Origin: Lathyrus oleraceus
Lineage: Eukaryota; Streptophyta; Magnoliopsida; Fabales; Fabaceae
Direction: 5' to 3'
Length of the DNA stretch: 64,000 nt
Assembly (NCBI RefSeq): GCF_024323335.1
Contig: NC_066582.1
Location: 92,314,944-92,378,943, forward strand
The notes beneath the pieces are model-generated. The model saw only the letters and a program-made list of their open reading frames with translations, did not search any database and had not been told where the DNA came from. Below, in pieces: positions 12,001 through 22,662 of this stretch. The translations under genes and the position numbers were made by a program. The stretch's first letter is position 1; the number at the start of each line of letters is the position of its first letter.

Positions 12001-12115
12001 CTTTAAGTTCCAGACTTTGGAACATAGACTTTCTTCCCGTCATGTGTCGCGAGCATCCAGAGTCCAGGTACCATGACTGGTGTCTGAACTTTGCTGCATA
12101 GGATATCTGCAACAT
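9035..12115 (-). CDS. Pol polyprotein of element H (protease, integrase, reverse transcriptase, RNase H)
   Basis: This 1026-aa copia-type Pol contains, in order, aspartic protease motif WYLDSGCSRHMTG (Asp18), the integrase zinc-binding region with WHRRLGH (~146) and CEAC (181-184), the integrase core with Asp212 (HIDLFGP), Asp275 (RSDHGGEF) and Glu311 (NGVVERKN), reverse transcriptase from about 525 with catalytic YVDD at 712-715, and RNase H with CDAD (~875), TAEAEY (~915) and CDNTA (~951). All catalytic residues are present. The reading begins inside the protease: the upstream protein sequence runs in another frame (12003-12350). So either a frameshift mutation or recoding separates gag from pol. 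It acts in virus-like particles to copy and integrate the element. Confidence 0.93.
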   Translation of the reverse strand: MLQISYAAKFRHQSWYLDSGCSRHMTGRKSMFQSLELKDAGFVGFGGDQKGRIRGSGTIGNGTLPSISDVLYVEGLMHNLLSISQLSDNGYDVIFNQKTCKAINQNDGSVLFTGKRKNNIYKINLSDLKDQNVKCLMSVHEEQWVWHRRLGHISMRKLSQLTKLELVRGLPKLKFSSDALCEACQKGKFSKTSFKKKNVVSTSKPLELLHIDLFGPVKTASVNGKKYGLVIVDDYSHWTWVKFLKHKSESHSVFTSFYSKVQKEFDSKIVRVRSDHGGEFENKDFEELFDSNGISHDFSCPRTPQQNGVVERKNRTLQEMARTMINETNVAKHFWAEAVNTACYIQNRISIRPILEKTPYELCKGRKPNISYFHPFGCICFILNTKEHLNKFDSKAQKGIMLGYSERSKGYRVYNTETKIVEESIHVRFDDKLDPEKSKLVEKFADLEITLVESEKTPEATVTPDSEEIKSPEIPRKVKSRINVSEDLILGNKDEPVRTRSTFRTSEDIPLGLVSLIEPTSCDEALQDNDWVAAMQEELDQFSKNDVWDLVPKPRGTHVIGTRWVFRNKLNEKGEVVRNKARLVAQGYSQQEGIDYNETFAPVARLESIRLLVSFAINHSIKLYQMDVKSAFLNGYISEEVYVNQPPGFENSNFPEHVFKLKKSLYGLKQAPRAWYERLSNFLLEQNFIRGKVDSTLFCKNLNNDLMICQIYVDDIIFGSANISVCQEFSKLMQAEFEMSLMQELKFFLGIQINQTPEVTYVHQSKYIKDVLKKFDMTECNSAKTPMHPTCILEKEEVSNKVCQKLYRGMIGSLLYLTATRPDILFSVCLCARFQSDPRESHLTAVKRILKYLKGTPNLGLMYEKTSEYRLSGYCDADYAGDRIERKSTSGNCQLLGNNLISWASKRQSTIALSTAEAEYISASLCTTQMLWMKHQLEDLQIFESNIPIFCDNTAAICLSKNPILHSRAKHIEIKHHFIRDYVQKGIVTLKFIDTEHQWADIFTKPLAEDRFLFILENLNIKNCPE

Positions 12116-12350
12116 AGATAATCTTATCTTTCGGTACCCAGAATCTCTTGGGTCCTTTCAGATTAGTTTTCCCAGAGTTTCTTACAACTTTGGGTCTTCT
12201 AGCATTTTTAAATTTGTGTTCTTGTGTGTGTGTGTAGTGATATGAAAAAGGCGATTTAATTTGGTTACTGGTAGAGGTTTCATCTTCCTTAGGATCATAC
12301 CCAATTCCCCTTTTATTATTCTGACTTACTCCATAAATCATGGATGCCAT
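12003..12350 (-). pseudogene. Gag-protease linker of element H in a separate frame
   Basis: This 115-codon frame starts with an ATG just after the gag stop and overlaps the start of the pol frame by about 110 bp. Its first half (IYGVSQNNKRGIGY, then WVPKDKIIYV) looks like the segment that joins Gag to protease in SIRE-type polyproteins. Past about codon 80 the true protease sequence is in the other frame. I read it as part of one original gag-pol frame now broken at both ends. A functional short ORF is less likely. Confidence 0.55.
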
Positions 12351-12357
12351 AATACTC

Positions 12358-13509
12358 CTATCTAGAAAGTTCAGAAAATACCTCTTCAGATTCTTCGTCT
12401 GAGCAGCTGGATGTGGTAGCCATAAGTGCTACGTTAGCCTGTTCATCAGAGTCAGATTCTGATGATCCAGATTCACTGTCATCCCAGGTAGCCATCAGTC
12501 CTTTCTTTGTTCTGAAGGTGTTTTTCTTGAAGCTTTCTTTTCTAGGGTTGTCTTTCTTCAGCTTGGGGCATTCATTTCTGTAATGACCTGTTTCTTTACA
12601 TTCATAACAGGTAATATCTTTGTTAGCTTTACCTTTTGAAGTTGACTCTGATCTATCCCCTCTGGGTCTTGGTCTTCTGAAGTTGTTGTTCCTCTTTTTC
12701 CAGAGTTGCTTGAGTCTTCTGGTTAGTAGGGACAACTCTTCTTCGTCATCAGAGTCTTCTGGTTCAGAATCGTCAGTATCTTCAGTTTCTGCCTGGAGAG
12801 CTTTGGTTCTGTTAGGCTTCCGTCTTTCAGATCTGGACTTAAGCGCTACGGACTTGTTCCTTTTCTGAGGCTCATCCTCCTCTAGTTCTATCTCATGGCT
12901 TCTGAGAGAACTAACAAGTTCTTCAAGGCTGATATTGTTCAGATCCTTTGACAGCTTTAGAGCAGTAACCATAGGTCTCCATTTCTTTGGCAGACTTCTG
13001 ACTATCTTCTTAACATGATCTGCAGTCGTGTATCCTTTGTCTAACACTTTAAGACCTACAATAAGAGTTTGAAATCTAGAAAACATAGCCTCTATGGCTT
13101 CGTCATCTTCCATTTTGAAGGCTTCATATTTCTGGATAAGCGCCAGAGCCTTCGTCTCCTTGACTTGGGAGTTCCCTTCATGGGTCATCTTCAGAGAGTC
13201 AAGTATATCTTTGGCTGTCTCTCTGTTGGTGATTTTTTCATATTCGTTGTATGATATAGCATTTAGAAGTATTGTTCTGGCCTTGTGGTGATTTTTGAAG
13301 TCACGTTTCTGATCTTCTGACATTTTGCTTCTGGGAACTTCAGCTCCATTTAAGACTGGAGGTTTGTATCCATCTGTGACAATGTCCCAGAGGTCAGCAT
13401 CATAACCCAGAAAGAAACTTTCGATTCTGTCTTTCCAGTAATCAAATTTTTCTCCATCAAAAACAGGAGGCTTGGCATTGTAAGAATCTCTTTCATTTGA
13501 GTGGGCCAT
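12358..13509 (-). CDS. Gag of element H
   Basis: This 383-aa nucleocapsid/capsid protein has the UBN2-type copia gag region at residues about 20-210 (YWKDRIESFF near 25, then a helical region), a basic and acidic low-complexity stretch at 215-295, and a CCHC zinc knuckle, CYECKETGHYRNEC, with Cys301, Cys304, His309 and Cys314. The C-terminus is acidic and serine-rich. It packages element RNA into particles. The ATG at 13509 is the first after the primer site and is followed by the usual DUF4219-like start. It ends with TAG at 12358-12360, a few bases before the next frame. The coiled-coil segment commonly found after the knuckle in this lineage seems to be missing, which suggests an internal deletion. 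Confidence 0.88.
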   Translation of the reverse strand: MAHSNERDSYNAKPPVFDGEKFDYWKDRIESFFLGYDADLWDIVTDGYKPPVLNGAEVPRSKMSEDQKRDFKNHHKARTILLNAISYNEYEKITNRETAKDILDSLKMTHEGNSQVKETKALALIQKYEAFKMEDDEAIEAMFSRFQTLIVGLKVLDKGYTTADHVKKIVRSLPKKWRPMVTALKLSKDLNNISLEELVSSLRSHEIELEEDEPQKRNKSVALKSRSERRKPNRTKALQAETEDTDDSEPEDSDDEEELSLLTRRLKQLWKKRNNNFRRPRPRGDRSESTSKGKANKDITCYECKETGHYRNECPKLKKDNPRKESFKKNTFRTKKGLMATWDDSESGSSESDSDEQANVALMATTSSCSDEESEEVFSELSR

Positions 13510-13577
13510 TGTTTTTCTCGTACTGGATCTCTCTACACGGTTAAGTGTTTGATTAGAAAATCAATAACAGAGCCGGA

Positions 13578-13589
13578 GCTCTGATACCA
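13578..13589 (-). promoter_or_regulatory. Primer-binding site of element H
   Basis: TGGTATCAGAGC on the minus strand, two bases inside the 5' LTR end, is complementary to the 3' end of initiator tRNA-Met, the standard primer of plant copia elements. Confidence 0.92.
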
Positions 13590-13591
13590 AT

Positions 13592-14612
13592 TGAAGGTGA
13601 GAAAAACAAGAAAGGGGGGGTTTGAATTGTTTGGAAAAATAAGCGCTTTTCAAAATGAAAATCACACAAGGATTTTATACTGGTTCGCTTATAACACAAA
13701 GCTACTCCAGTCCACCCGGCCAAGGTGATTTCGCCTTCAACAAGGACTTAATCCACTAATCTTTAAAGATTACAAACAACACCTAAGAGAGAAGAAAATC
13801 TCTTAGTCTTCTCAAGTCTACAGACCACACAAAGTCACTTGAGGAAATCAAACAAATAAAAGATACAAGATATGTAATCTAGAGTGCTTCTAAGAAAGCA
13901 AGTATTACAAACTTAAAAACAGATTTTTCACTTAATAAGCAAAAGCTTAGTGAAATTCTTTGAGAGCAAAGATGATTTTCTTGAGCGTGAAATAATTCAG
14001 TATAGTTTTGGCTAGTTGATTTCTTGTTGCTGAATGTTGATTGCAGCTCTATTTATATATGAGTTGAAGTAGTGGTTGAACCTGGTGGATATTAAACTGA
14101 GTTTACTCCATCACTTAAATAGCTTCTGCAGTTTAACTTTTCATCTTTGAAGTGACTACTTACCACAAGTAGTATCTTCTCTCTTGGAAGTGGAGATTAA
14201 CGTCTCTTTCTCTGTTTAGGAAATCTATTTGAAAATCTTTACTTGACTTGAACGTTACTTCTTCATGATTAGCAAATCCATAATCAGAGTATTTGAGTTT
14301 CTGGAGAATCTTGGAATCTTGCTTCTGATGTTGATCTCTTGAGAGTTCAGATGGCGCTGATAACTTTCAGAATATACAGATAACGTTTCTCCAGAGTCAG
14401 AGCTTCTAGACTATACTTCATGTTCAGATGCTTCTGATACTCTAGAATTTGTATCTGATCTTGTTTGCATCTGATGACATCATCAGATTCATTTCTTCTT
14501 TCTTTAGAACCCTGCACACTTAGAAACTTTTCGTTAGGGTGCCATTTTTGGTTTCATCCTTTGTTATCATCAAAATCAAGGAATCTGTTGTAGAACAATT
14601 TTTGTTCTTACA
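13592..14612 (-). repeat. 5' LTR of element H
   Basis: This 1021-bp LTR is 99.6% identical to the left copy by direct comparison. The TATA-like TATATAAATA (minus strand) is at 14050-14059. It drives the element's genomic transcript leftward in window coordinates. Confidence 0.96.
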
Positions 14613-15012
14613 GTTTTTGTTGTTTTTAAGTGTATGATGACAATAAGGTAAAGATAAGATAATAAACATGCATGATGAAGTTTGTACAATGATAATGTTG
14701 ATGATGAGTACTTAAATGTAAATGACATAAAAGTAAATAACAAGGAAGTATTAAAATGATAACAATAATAAAATGGTAGTAGTAATCAAAGGTTAGTGAA
14801 GTTAGGTTAGTTATATGGACAAAGTATAATGTTAAAAATTCATTAAGAGTTAGTGTATCATATAAAAAAATGTGTATAAAGTGTCAATGAGTTAGTATAA
14901 ACCAAGAGGAAACAACAATGTATCAGATGAAATCACAAGTTAACAAGTGCACAAGTAACACTTCATCCACAAGTTAAATTACCCAAGTTATTTAAAGTAG
15001 GGGAAACCTATC
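14613..15012 (+). mobile_element. LTR K, right piece
   Basis: This is the continuation of the LTR that was split by element H; its first five bases, GTTTT, are the right target duplication. It is AT-rich with no ORF. It is cut at 15012, where the minus-strand LTR of element D begins with TGTAGCGGG. The last five bases, CTATC, should be D's target duplication, but the partner lies outside the window. Confidence 0.55.
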
Positions 15013-18000
15013 TGTAGCGGGAAATTCATGATCATCAAGCTATGGATAAGCTAGATATCAAATAACAAGAGTCACCACCGCGTTTTTATTGTTTCTAAGG
15101 GAAAAGGGAAAAAGTACGAAAAAAACCCAACAGTAAGAAGTTTTCAAATCAAAACTAATAAAAAGTTAGAGATCACAGGTAAGGGGGTTGGTTACACAGA
15201 GGGAAGGTGTTAGCACCCAAGGTGTCCTAGGTACTCCTAGGGAGCCCTTTTTGTGTGCATATGTATTTTGTACAAAGTGATGTTTACAAACAAATAGAAT
15301 GGGGGGATGAGAAAAAAACTCATTAATTATATTTTTGTATTTGACAAGACCTTCGGTCTTGTGCCTACGTACCAACATAAAAATGAGGGATCAAAACCTC
15401 TTAGTTCGTGATACAAATTTCAAAGTGGATACATTGCTTTTAAAAAAATTAAGTTTGAAAGGCACAAAGGCCTAAAATGGTTTAAATGAGTTAGTTCTTT
15501 TTGGCCTTTTGATTTAATAAATGATGTTTGAAAATGCAATGGCATAAGACCAAAGTTTCCATCTTTTTGCAAAGTGGTCAAAGTTTAGAACAAAAGTAGT
15601 TCACACAAAGAAGATTTTGAAAAAATGGAGGTAGAGATTTTGAAATTAAAGAAATAGAGAGAAGATGAAGAGACTATTCCATGTACAAAATTAAAAGTTA
15701 GGGTTGAAAAGATCTGACCAAGTGGGGAGCAATCCAATAGACAAGAATGTCAATAGAAACTTAGAATTCCCTTGGTATTTTAGAATCAAGCAACACACAA
15801 ATGCACAATTATATTATGTTAAAGAGCAAGGCATCAAATAACGATGGCCTCATCCAAGCTTATCCATTCCACGATCTTCTCCAAAATAACCCATGCAACA
15901 GATGAATTCCACAAGTCACAGGTTCAAAATAACAACTTCACAATAATCATGTTGCAGATGAACTTAGAGAGGTTTTCAAAGATGTATCAAGTGAAGTTCA
16001 AATTGCAAGCACTTGATTTCTCAACAAGTTGGCATTGGCCAGGTCCTTTAGAATAAGATAGTTGCCTAGATTCTAAGGCCACTTGTCCAGGGTCAAGCCA
16101 ACAGTCCACTAAATTTTTTTGTAGGGTTTTTGTTATTATTATGTACATTAATGGTCAAAGACCAAACAAATAAGCAAAGTATACATAAACAAAATATATC
16201 ACACAATATGGTCCAAATGGACAAAGTGAAAATTGCATTAACATAAACAATTATAATGATATGAGCAATGGCAAATGAAATAGAGTGCTAAAAGTAAATT
16301 GCATTAAAGTAAAGGCATGAAATTAAAAGTTAGTAGTTAGTAGGTTAGGAGTTAGTATTGTTTTGTTTTTGCTTTTCATTTCAAGACATTCGTTGGAGAA
16401 CACTCAACCCACTTATCACAAGCATGAATGCTTGAGCCAAAACATCTTCCAAAGGAAGGAAAGAAGGCCAAGTTTCCACACAATACCATGAAAGAGGGGA
16501 GACTTACAATCTCACTAACTAGAATGCTTATGCATTTTATGTCACAAATTTAGCACTATGTTAAGCAATCGTAATTAGACTTATGTAGAAGTCACAACTA
16601 TTTGAGGTCGGGCAATAGAATTTTGGTGTTAATGCATGTCAGAGACATAGTATAATGGACTATGCTCATGAAACATACCACACACAAAAATAATATGCAA
16701 AATGTGTGGCCTAATCTCATCCATACTCATGTCAATTTTTCAATCAACTAGCATTAGGACTTTGAGATGTCATAGGCCAAATGACATGAATGAATGAAGA
16801 AAGTGAATAAGATGATGTGGGAGGGGAATGAATGAAATCACAAATTGGTCAAAGGAGGACTTTTACCAAATTAATATCATCCATTAATTTTGGGAGATAT
16901 AATGTACATTCCCTCAATCCCCTAAATCCAATGATATTAATTTGACAAAGTCAAATCAACCTTGACCAAGGACCAAGAACAAGAGTTAAACATAAACAAG
17001 TCATCACAATTGGTCAACAAATTTATTTAGCATTTATTCAAATTAAAAAATACTAAAATAGTGCATTTAAATTAAATATGGTTTGTCCAATTCCTAAAAT
17101 CTCATCATAACAACAAAGAAATGGCCATGAGAATTATCATAGGTTAAACAAGGTCAAAGGACCTTGGAGAAAAACTTTCATAATTTTTGGACATTTAAAA
17201 ATATTTTTAAATAATTAGAAACAAATGAAAAATGAATCAATTCATGAAAATTATTAATAATTATCAAAAAAATATTTTTAATTCAGAATATGAAATAGAA
17301 GAATATTTGATTTTTTTTGGTGAAAGTCCCATATTTTTTGGATCAATATTGAATTTAATATGAATTATTGAAAATAGTGCAATTAAATTATCAGAAAAAA
17401 CGTGGACCACTTGATCTCCCTCATTAATTGAGGTGGCAGATCAAGTGGCCAGGAATACGTGTTCCACCGTGCACTCAAGTCAGTGCGTAGCAACATTGGT
17501 AATCAAAAGGAATGTACGAGATTAAAACAAATTACATGGATCCTGTGGCTGTGAGACATGCCAGCGCATGGCCGGAGCTGTAGCTCCGGTCTTCTTCTCC
17601 GGTGGACCTCACCAGACTGGTCAACCAATAACCATCACCAAAATTAAAAACAAGGACATGATTTTAAATTAAAAATGACACTGAGCTCGAATCTGGCTTC
17701 AATTCACTCTAACTCCAAGTATATTGAGAGATACATGGAGTTGAAATTTGAGGTACATGAACTGAGTTGCTTCGATTTGGCCTCAAAGCAACTCAATCTT
17801 CTTTCCTACATTGGTAAGACTTTAGACAACCAAAGAATAATAGAATTGAGCAAGAATTTGAGAGAATCGAAGAGTTCAAAATTTCTGGAAAATACCTTCA
17901 ATGGAGGTCTGGATGCAAGTGATCTTGATCTTGCTTGTGCTTGGTCTCACTCCACTTGCTTGTAGCAGAAGGATTGGATGCTTGCAAGGCTGTGGATTCC

Positions 18001-19642
18001 TGGAGATTTGAATTTCAAAACAGTGAAAATTAAACCTCAAATTCAAAAGAATTTCTCAGGTTTATCCTTTGCAAAGTGAGGGTTTGATATGGGGGATCAA
18101 AGTTGGTGCGAATGGGTCTTCAATTCTGAGCAATTGGAGCTCTATTTATAGCTGAAATCATTGATATTTGCACACTTGAAATCATTTTCCAAATTTGGCA
18201 AAATGGTGATACATGGGTGCATGGGAGTATACATGCCCATGAGATCATTGCAATAAGTCCACAAATGAATGTTAGATAATCTGAATTGAGCTTGGATTGC
18301 AAGGAAAGTGTGCATTTGAATTTGAAGTTTGATCATTGCCAAGTGATGTCACCATGTTCATTCCATGTGAAACCTATGCATTCCTCGTCCAAAATGAATG
18401 TACTTGAGCTCTTTGGAAAGGTGAGATAAAGAGGAACAACTTTCATGTTCAACACTTTTTCATTTGGAGCTTGGAACTTGGAGAAATTTGAGGTGGAAGT
18501 TTCGAAATTTTTGACATATCAAATTTTTTCTAAGTGTCAAGCCATATGTTTCAATATTCCACCTTGCTTAACTTTTTATTTGATATTCAAATGAGAAAAG
18601 TGTCTTCATCAAAGTTGTAGCTATCTCAAAGACCTTCAAAATTTTCATCAATTTCATGTCATTTGGATTTAAAATGATAGAATTATGCATTTTTTAAGTT
18701 TGAAAAAATCACTTGATCAATGGTTTAGGTCAAAAATGACATATAATGTAACCTCATATCACATGCTCAAAAAAGTTGAATTAACTCCCACTCCAATAAT
18801 AAAAGTTGAAGTAGACACATTGAATTTTATTGTGCAACTTGGAAATCTTTCATCTCATAAAAACTGAGCAAGTAATGGCCTTGGGAAGTTGACTTTCAAA
18901 TTAGGGTTTAGACAAAATGACCTATATTGTTTCAACATAGAAAATGATTTTCCAAGCAAAACTAGCTCTAGGTATCAACATTAAAGTCGTTTGGAATGTA
19001 ATTTAGAGTATGGTGATGAGTATAGGAGATAGGGTCTAGGAAGACCCAGTTTTGATTAGATGAATCCATCTAGCCAACCACCATCAACCAACTTGCTAAC
19101 TTCCAATTCTCTTGACTTTCTTGGCTCATGGTAGATCATATATGCATAAGATGATGAATTTTGAAGTGTCCCTTGAGAAATTTGATCAATTGGTGATATA
19201 GTTTGTTGGAGAAGTTACTCAAGTTACCCAGTCAAACTAGGGTTTCCAAGGAAATTCACCCTCAAACTCTTGAAGAAAACTGGATCAATATAATATGTAG
19301 AGAACATTGGGACTCATATATGATGTTCATAACCATTCTTGAATCAATTCTTGGTTGTGCTCTATGTTCATGAGGGTCTCAAACCCTAGATGTGAACTTG
19401 ATGAATAAATGGAATCATGCCCTTCCTACAAAAGTGTTAGACAAATGTAAAGACATATTTTTGGTATTTTGGTTAGTGAAATGATAAAATACAAGTATGA
19501 TATAATCACAAAGTGCTTGGTGATCTCTCCCTAAACAAACCCAACGAAAGAGGGGTAAGGAGGATGCCAAGATATGATCCCAATGCTAATGCTTATGAGG
19601 GAATTGCATGATGGATCTTAGGGTTAAAATTAGGGTCTTACA
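15013..19642 (-). repeat. 3' LTR of Ogre element D
   Basis: This full-length LTR of 4630 bp starts TGTAAGACCC at 19642 (minus strand) and ends CCCGCTACA at 15013. The TATA-like TATTTATA is at 18143-18150. Near the 3' end is the conserved block with GGTGTTAGCACCC and the short hairpin CCTAGGTACTCCTAGG (about 15223-15238), also found in LTRs A, B and D5'. A polypurine tract abuts the right side and no primer site abuts the left side, so it is the 3' LTR. Open frames inside it are antisense and not genes. Confidence 0.9.
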
Positions 19643-19656
19643 ACTGCCCCTATTTA
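19643..19656 (-). promoter_or_regulatory. Polypurine tract of element D
   Basis: The minus strand reads AAATAGGGGCAGT directly before the LTR start TGTAAGACC, a suitable PPT for plus-strand priming. Confidence 0.65.
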
Positions 19657-20159
19657 AGGACATTCTAACTGAGGAGGTGAAGGTTAAAATCTTCGGCTCG
19701 AATCAGTAGAATGGGCTTAAATAACAACATAAAGAAATACATTTTGGTCCCTAAGAGACCTCTTGATGCATATGATATGAATGTAGAAGTTAATGCTTTG
19801 TGGGGAAATATTGCCACAAAGGAAAAAGAAATCAGAGAGACCGAAAACCCACAGGAGCACAATGCATTATGTAAGGAAAACTCACTGGGGAAATAGAGAC
19901 TCTGGGGAAAAAAGAGTTATGCGTAGGCTAGGCTACAACTTAAAACTACTGGCTGACTAGAGGAATCCCATACAAAATGGAAAGACTCAGTCGGGGAAAC
20001 AAAACATCTGCAGGGGATGCTAGTAAGTCAGGATAAAACTGAAATACTTGAATCATGCAAGGGAAGCGATTTCACTAAGGAAATGCGCACTCAACTTAAT
20101 TGGGGAAGAAATAAACTTCAACACAGGAGGAGCAGAAATTTATTATCTACTACCTGTTA

Positions 20160-21300
20160 CTAGGTAAGGAGATAATAAAGATCTGACAGAGAGGACATCC
20201 GTCATCGGTTAAGATGAACATATCAAGGATGACTCACTGAGGAAAATCCAGGAGAGAGTATTCATTATTGGTTACTGGGTAAGAATAACCTTACTAGGGA
20301 AACTGCAGAAAATAGGATTTATAACTACCAATTACTGGGAAGAAGACCAAGGGTTAGAATATCCGTCATCGGTTAGGATGAACATATCAAAGATAAACTC
20401 TACAGGGAAGAAAATCCGTCATCGGTTAAGATGAACATATCAAGGATAGACTTACCTGGGATTGTCAAGGAGGATACCCGTCATCGGTTAAGATGAACAT
20501 ATCAAGGATAAACCAACTGAACAAAAAGTAGGAATTACATCTATCGAATGCTGGATAGAAGACCATCAAAGAGAAAATCTATCACCAGTTAAGATGAACA
20601 TATCAAGGATAGACTCTGAGAGGGGAGAAATAGGAATTACATCTATCAGTTACTAGATAGACTACCATCAAAGAGAAAATCCGTCACCGGTTAAGATGAA
20701 CATATCAAGGATAAACTCTTTGTGGAGACAAAATAGGATTTACAGCTACCAGTTACTGGGTAGAAATCCAATCAAAGAGAAAATTCGTTAGCGGTTAAGA
20801 TGAACATATCAAGGATAGACTCTGAAAAGGGGAAAAGTAGGATTTATAACTACCGGTTACTGGGTAGAAAACCAATCAAAGATAAAATCCGTCACCGGTT
20901 AAGATGAACATATCAAGGACAGAATCTGAAAAGGGGATAAAATAGGATTAACAACTACCGGTTACTCGGTAGAAAACCAATCAAAGAGAAAATTCGTCAC
21001 CGGTTAAGATGAACATATCAAGGATAGACTCTGAAAAGGGGATAAAATAGGATTTACAACTACCGGTAACTGGGTAGAAAACCAATCAAAGAGAAAATCT
21101 GTCACCGGTTAAGATGAACATATCAAGGATTGACTCTCTGGGAAACAAAGTAGGGATTACAACTACCTTTTTACTGGGTAGAATACTAAAAATGAGAATA
21201 CCCGTCACTGATTAAAGTGAACATATCAAGGATAGACTCAGGCAGGGGAAAGATTGATATCTGTCACTGGTTAGGATGAACATATCAAGGATATACTTCC
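20160..21300. repeat. ~104-bp tandem repeat array in the Ogre 3' UTR
   Basis: The core GATGAACATATCAAGGA recurs at 20213, 20377, 20430, 20491, 20593, 20695, 20799, 20903, 21008, 21113, about 21218 (as GTGAACATATCAAGG) and 21274. From 20593 to 21218 the spacing is 102, 104, 104, 105, 105 and 105 bp. Each unit has two related halves, one with CCGGTTAAGATGAACATATC and one with CCGGTTACTGGGTAGAAA. Outside the regular block, spacing is shorter and units are partial. Confidence 0.92.
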
Positions 21301-22078
21301 TAGGGACTCTACTGAGGAGAAAAAAAAGGGTACTTTTGCCGGGTATTGGGCAAGAAGTAACAAACAAAAAACTAAGAAGAATATTACCAGTTACTAGGTA
21401 ATAGACTCTTAGGGGACCAATGTATCTATCTAGGTAAGACCTAGAAAGAAACAATCAATGAAGGCTCAACCCAATGAGGACATAACTCAAGGGGAGTAAT
21501 TCCATCCAGAAAATTAACTGGGAAGGAAACTGAAACAACAATCTTCCACGAGGAGACAAACTCAAGGGGAAAAGGAGAAAGGTCAAAGTCTTTCTGCTAA
21601 AGGGGTTGACACTCTACAATTGAAGGAGGACAGCCACCAAAGTTTGGTATGGGGATAAAATACCACCATAGCAGAGAATAAGAATCTCAAACAAATCAAA
21701 TATGGAGATGCAGGATATGTAAATTATGAAATTATATGAATGTATATGTATATATGATGGTTATGCTGACAAAATGACCACAAAGGATACATAGGTGTCG
21801 CAAAGAATTTGAACCACCGGTACAATCCTCGGTCAATCCACAAAATATGGAGACAAAAGCTGGAGAACAAAGAGATCAACATCCCAAAGGTTCAAACCTA
21901 ACTAGGGAGGGAGGAGATCTACTGAGGATAGAACAACAAATCTGTGGGGAATTTTAGGTCAACACCATAAAAATGGGAGTCAACCCTACAGAGAATAATC
22001 ATAACAAAAGCTGCTCAGAAACCAGGAGGAAACTCTGACTGGGAGCAAGTTTAATAGCAATTGGTGGGGACACCAAAG

Positions 22079-22083
22079 CAATC
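22079..22083. repeat. Target-site duplication CAATC, left copy, of solo LTR E
   Basis: CAATC before TGTAGCGGG at 22084 is repeated at 28681-28685, directly after the terminus GGTCTTACA. Confidence 0.93.
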
Positions 22084-22551
22084 TGTAGCGGGGTATTCGT
22101 TACCATTAGAGATATTGACTAAATCCAAGGTAAATCATACAAATCGAGTCGCCACCGCACTTCTATTTATCCAAAGGAATGGTTAGAAAGCGAACAAAAA
22201 CCTAAAAGTTTTAACAAAAACTAGTAACAAAGAATCAGAGATCTGGGTAAGGGGGTTGGTTATGCAATGGGAAGGTGTTAGGCACCCAAAACATCCTAGG
22301 TACTCCCAGGGAGCCCTTTTCACATTTGTTGTAAGGTTGGTATTTTTGTGAAAATTTATTTGTGCAAACATGATTGAAGAGATGAGAAAAGAATATACAA
22401 GTTTATTTACATTTTGTGTTTGAATGGATGAACCCATTGCCTACGTACCATCTTAAAAAAGATTAGGATCAAAACCTCGTAGTTCGGGGTAAAAATCTCA
22501 AAATGAGTGAGTGGTTTGATTGGTCCAAAAGCCTTAAGGTCTTTTGTTATC

Positions 22552-22611
22552 TGTAATACCCCAAAACTTACCCTTCATTTTTCCTGAAAAAAAAAGAAAA
22601 AAAAAAAAAGA

Positions 22612-22662
<51 letters not shown>

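Larger units (their letters stand above)
4644..14612 (-). mobile_element. Complete SIRE/Maximus-type Ty1/copia retrotransposon H
   Basis: This 9969-bp element lies on the minus strand and has two equal 1021-bp LTRs, a GTTTT target duplication on both sides, a primer site matching the 3' end of initiator tRNA-Met next to the right (5') LTR, and a polypurine tract next to the left (3') LTR. Order on its own strand: LTR, PBS, gag, pol (PR-IN-RT-RH), envelope-like ORF, PPT, LTR. The copia domain order and the extra ORF after pol are diagnostic of the SIRE/Maximus lineage. The LTRs differ at only four positions, so insertion was recent. Gag and pol lie in three different frames around 12003-12360, so this copy may not be autonomous. 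Confidence 0.95.
19643..22083 (-). other. 3' untranslated region of element D with tandem repeats
   Basis: This non-coding sequence lies between pol and the 3' LTR. It is full of short CTGGGGAAA-like purine motifs on the plus strand. It carries a degenerate tandem array in the middle and ends where solo LTR E is inserted. The same style of sequence continues at 28681-29500 after E. Hypervariable, repeat-rich 3' UTRs are known for Ogre elements. Confidence 0.75.
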
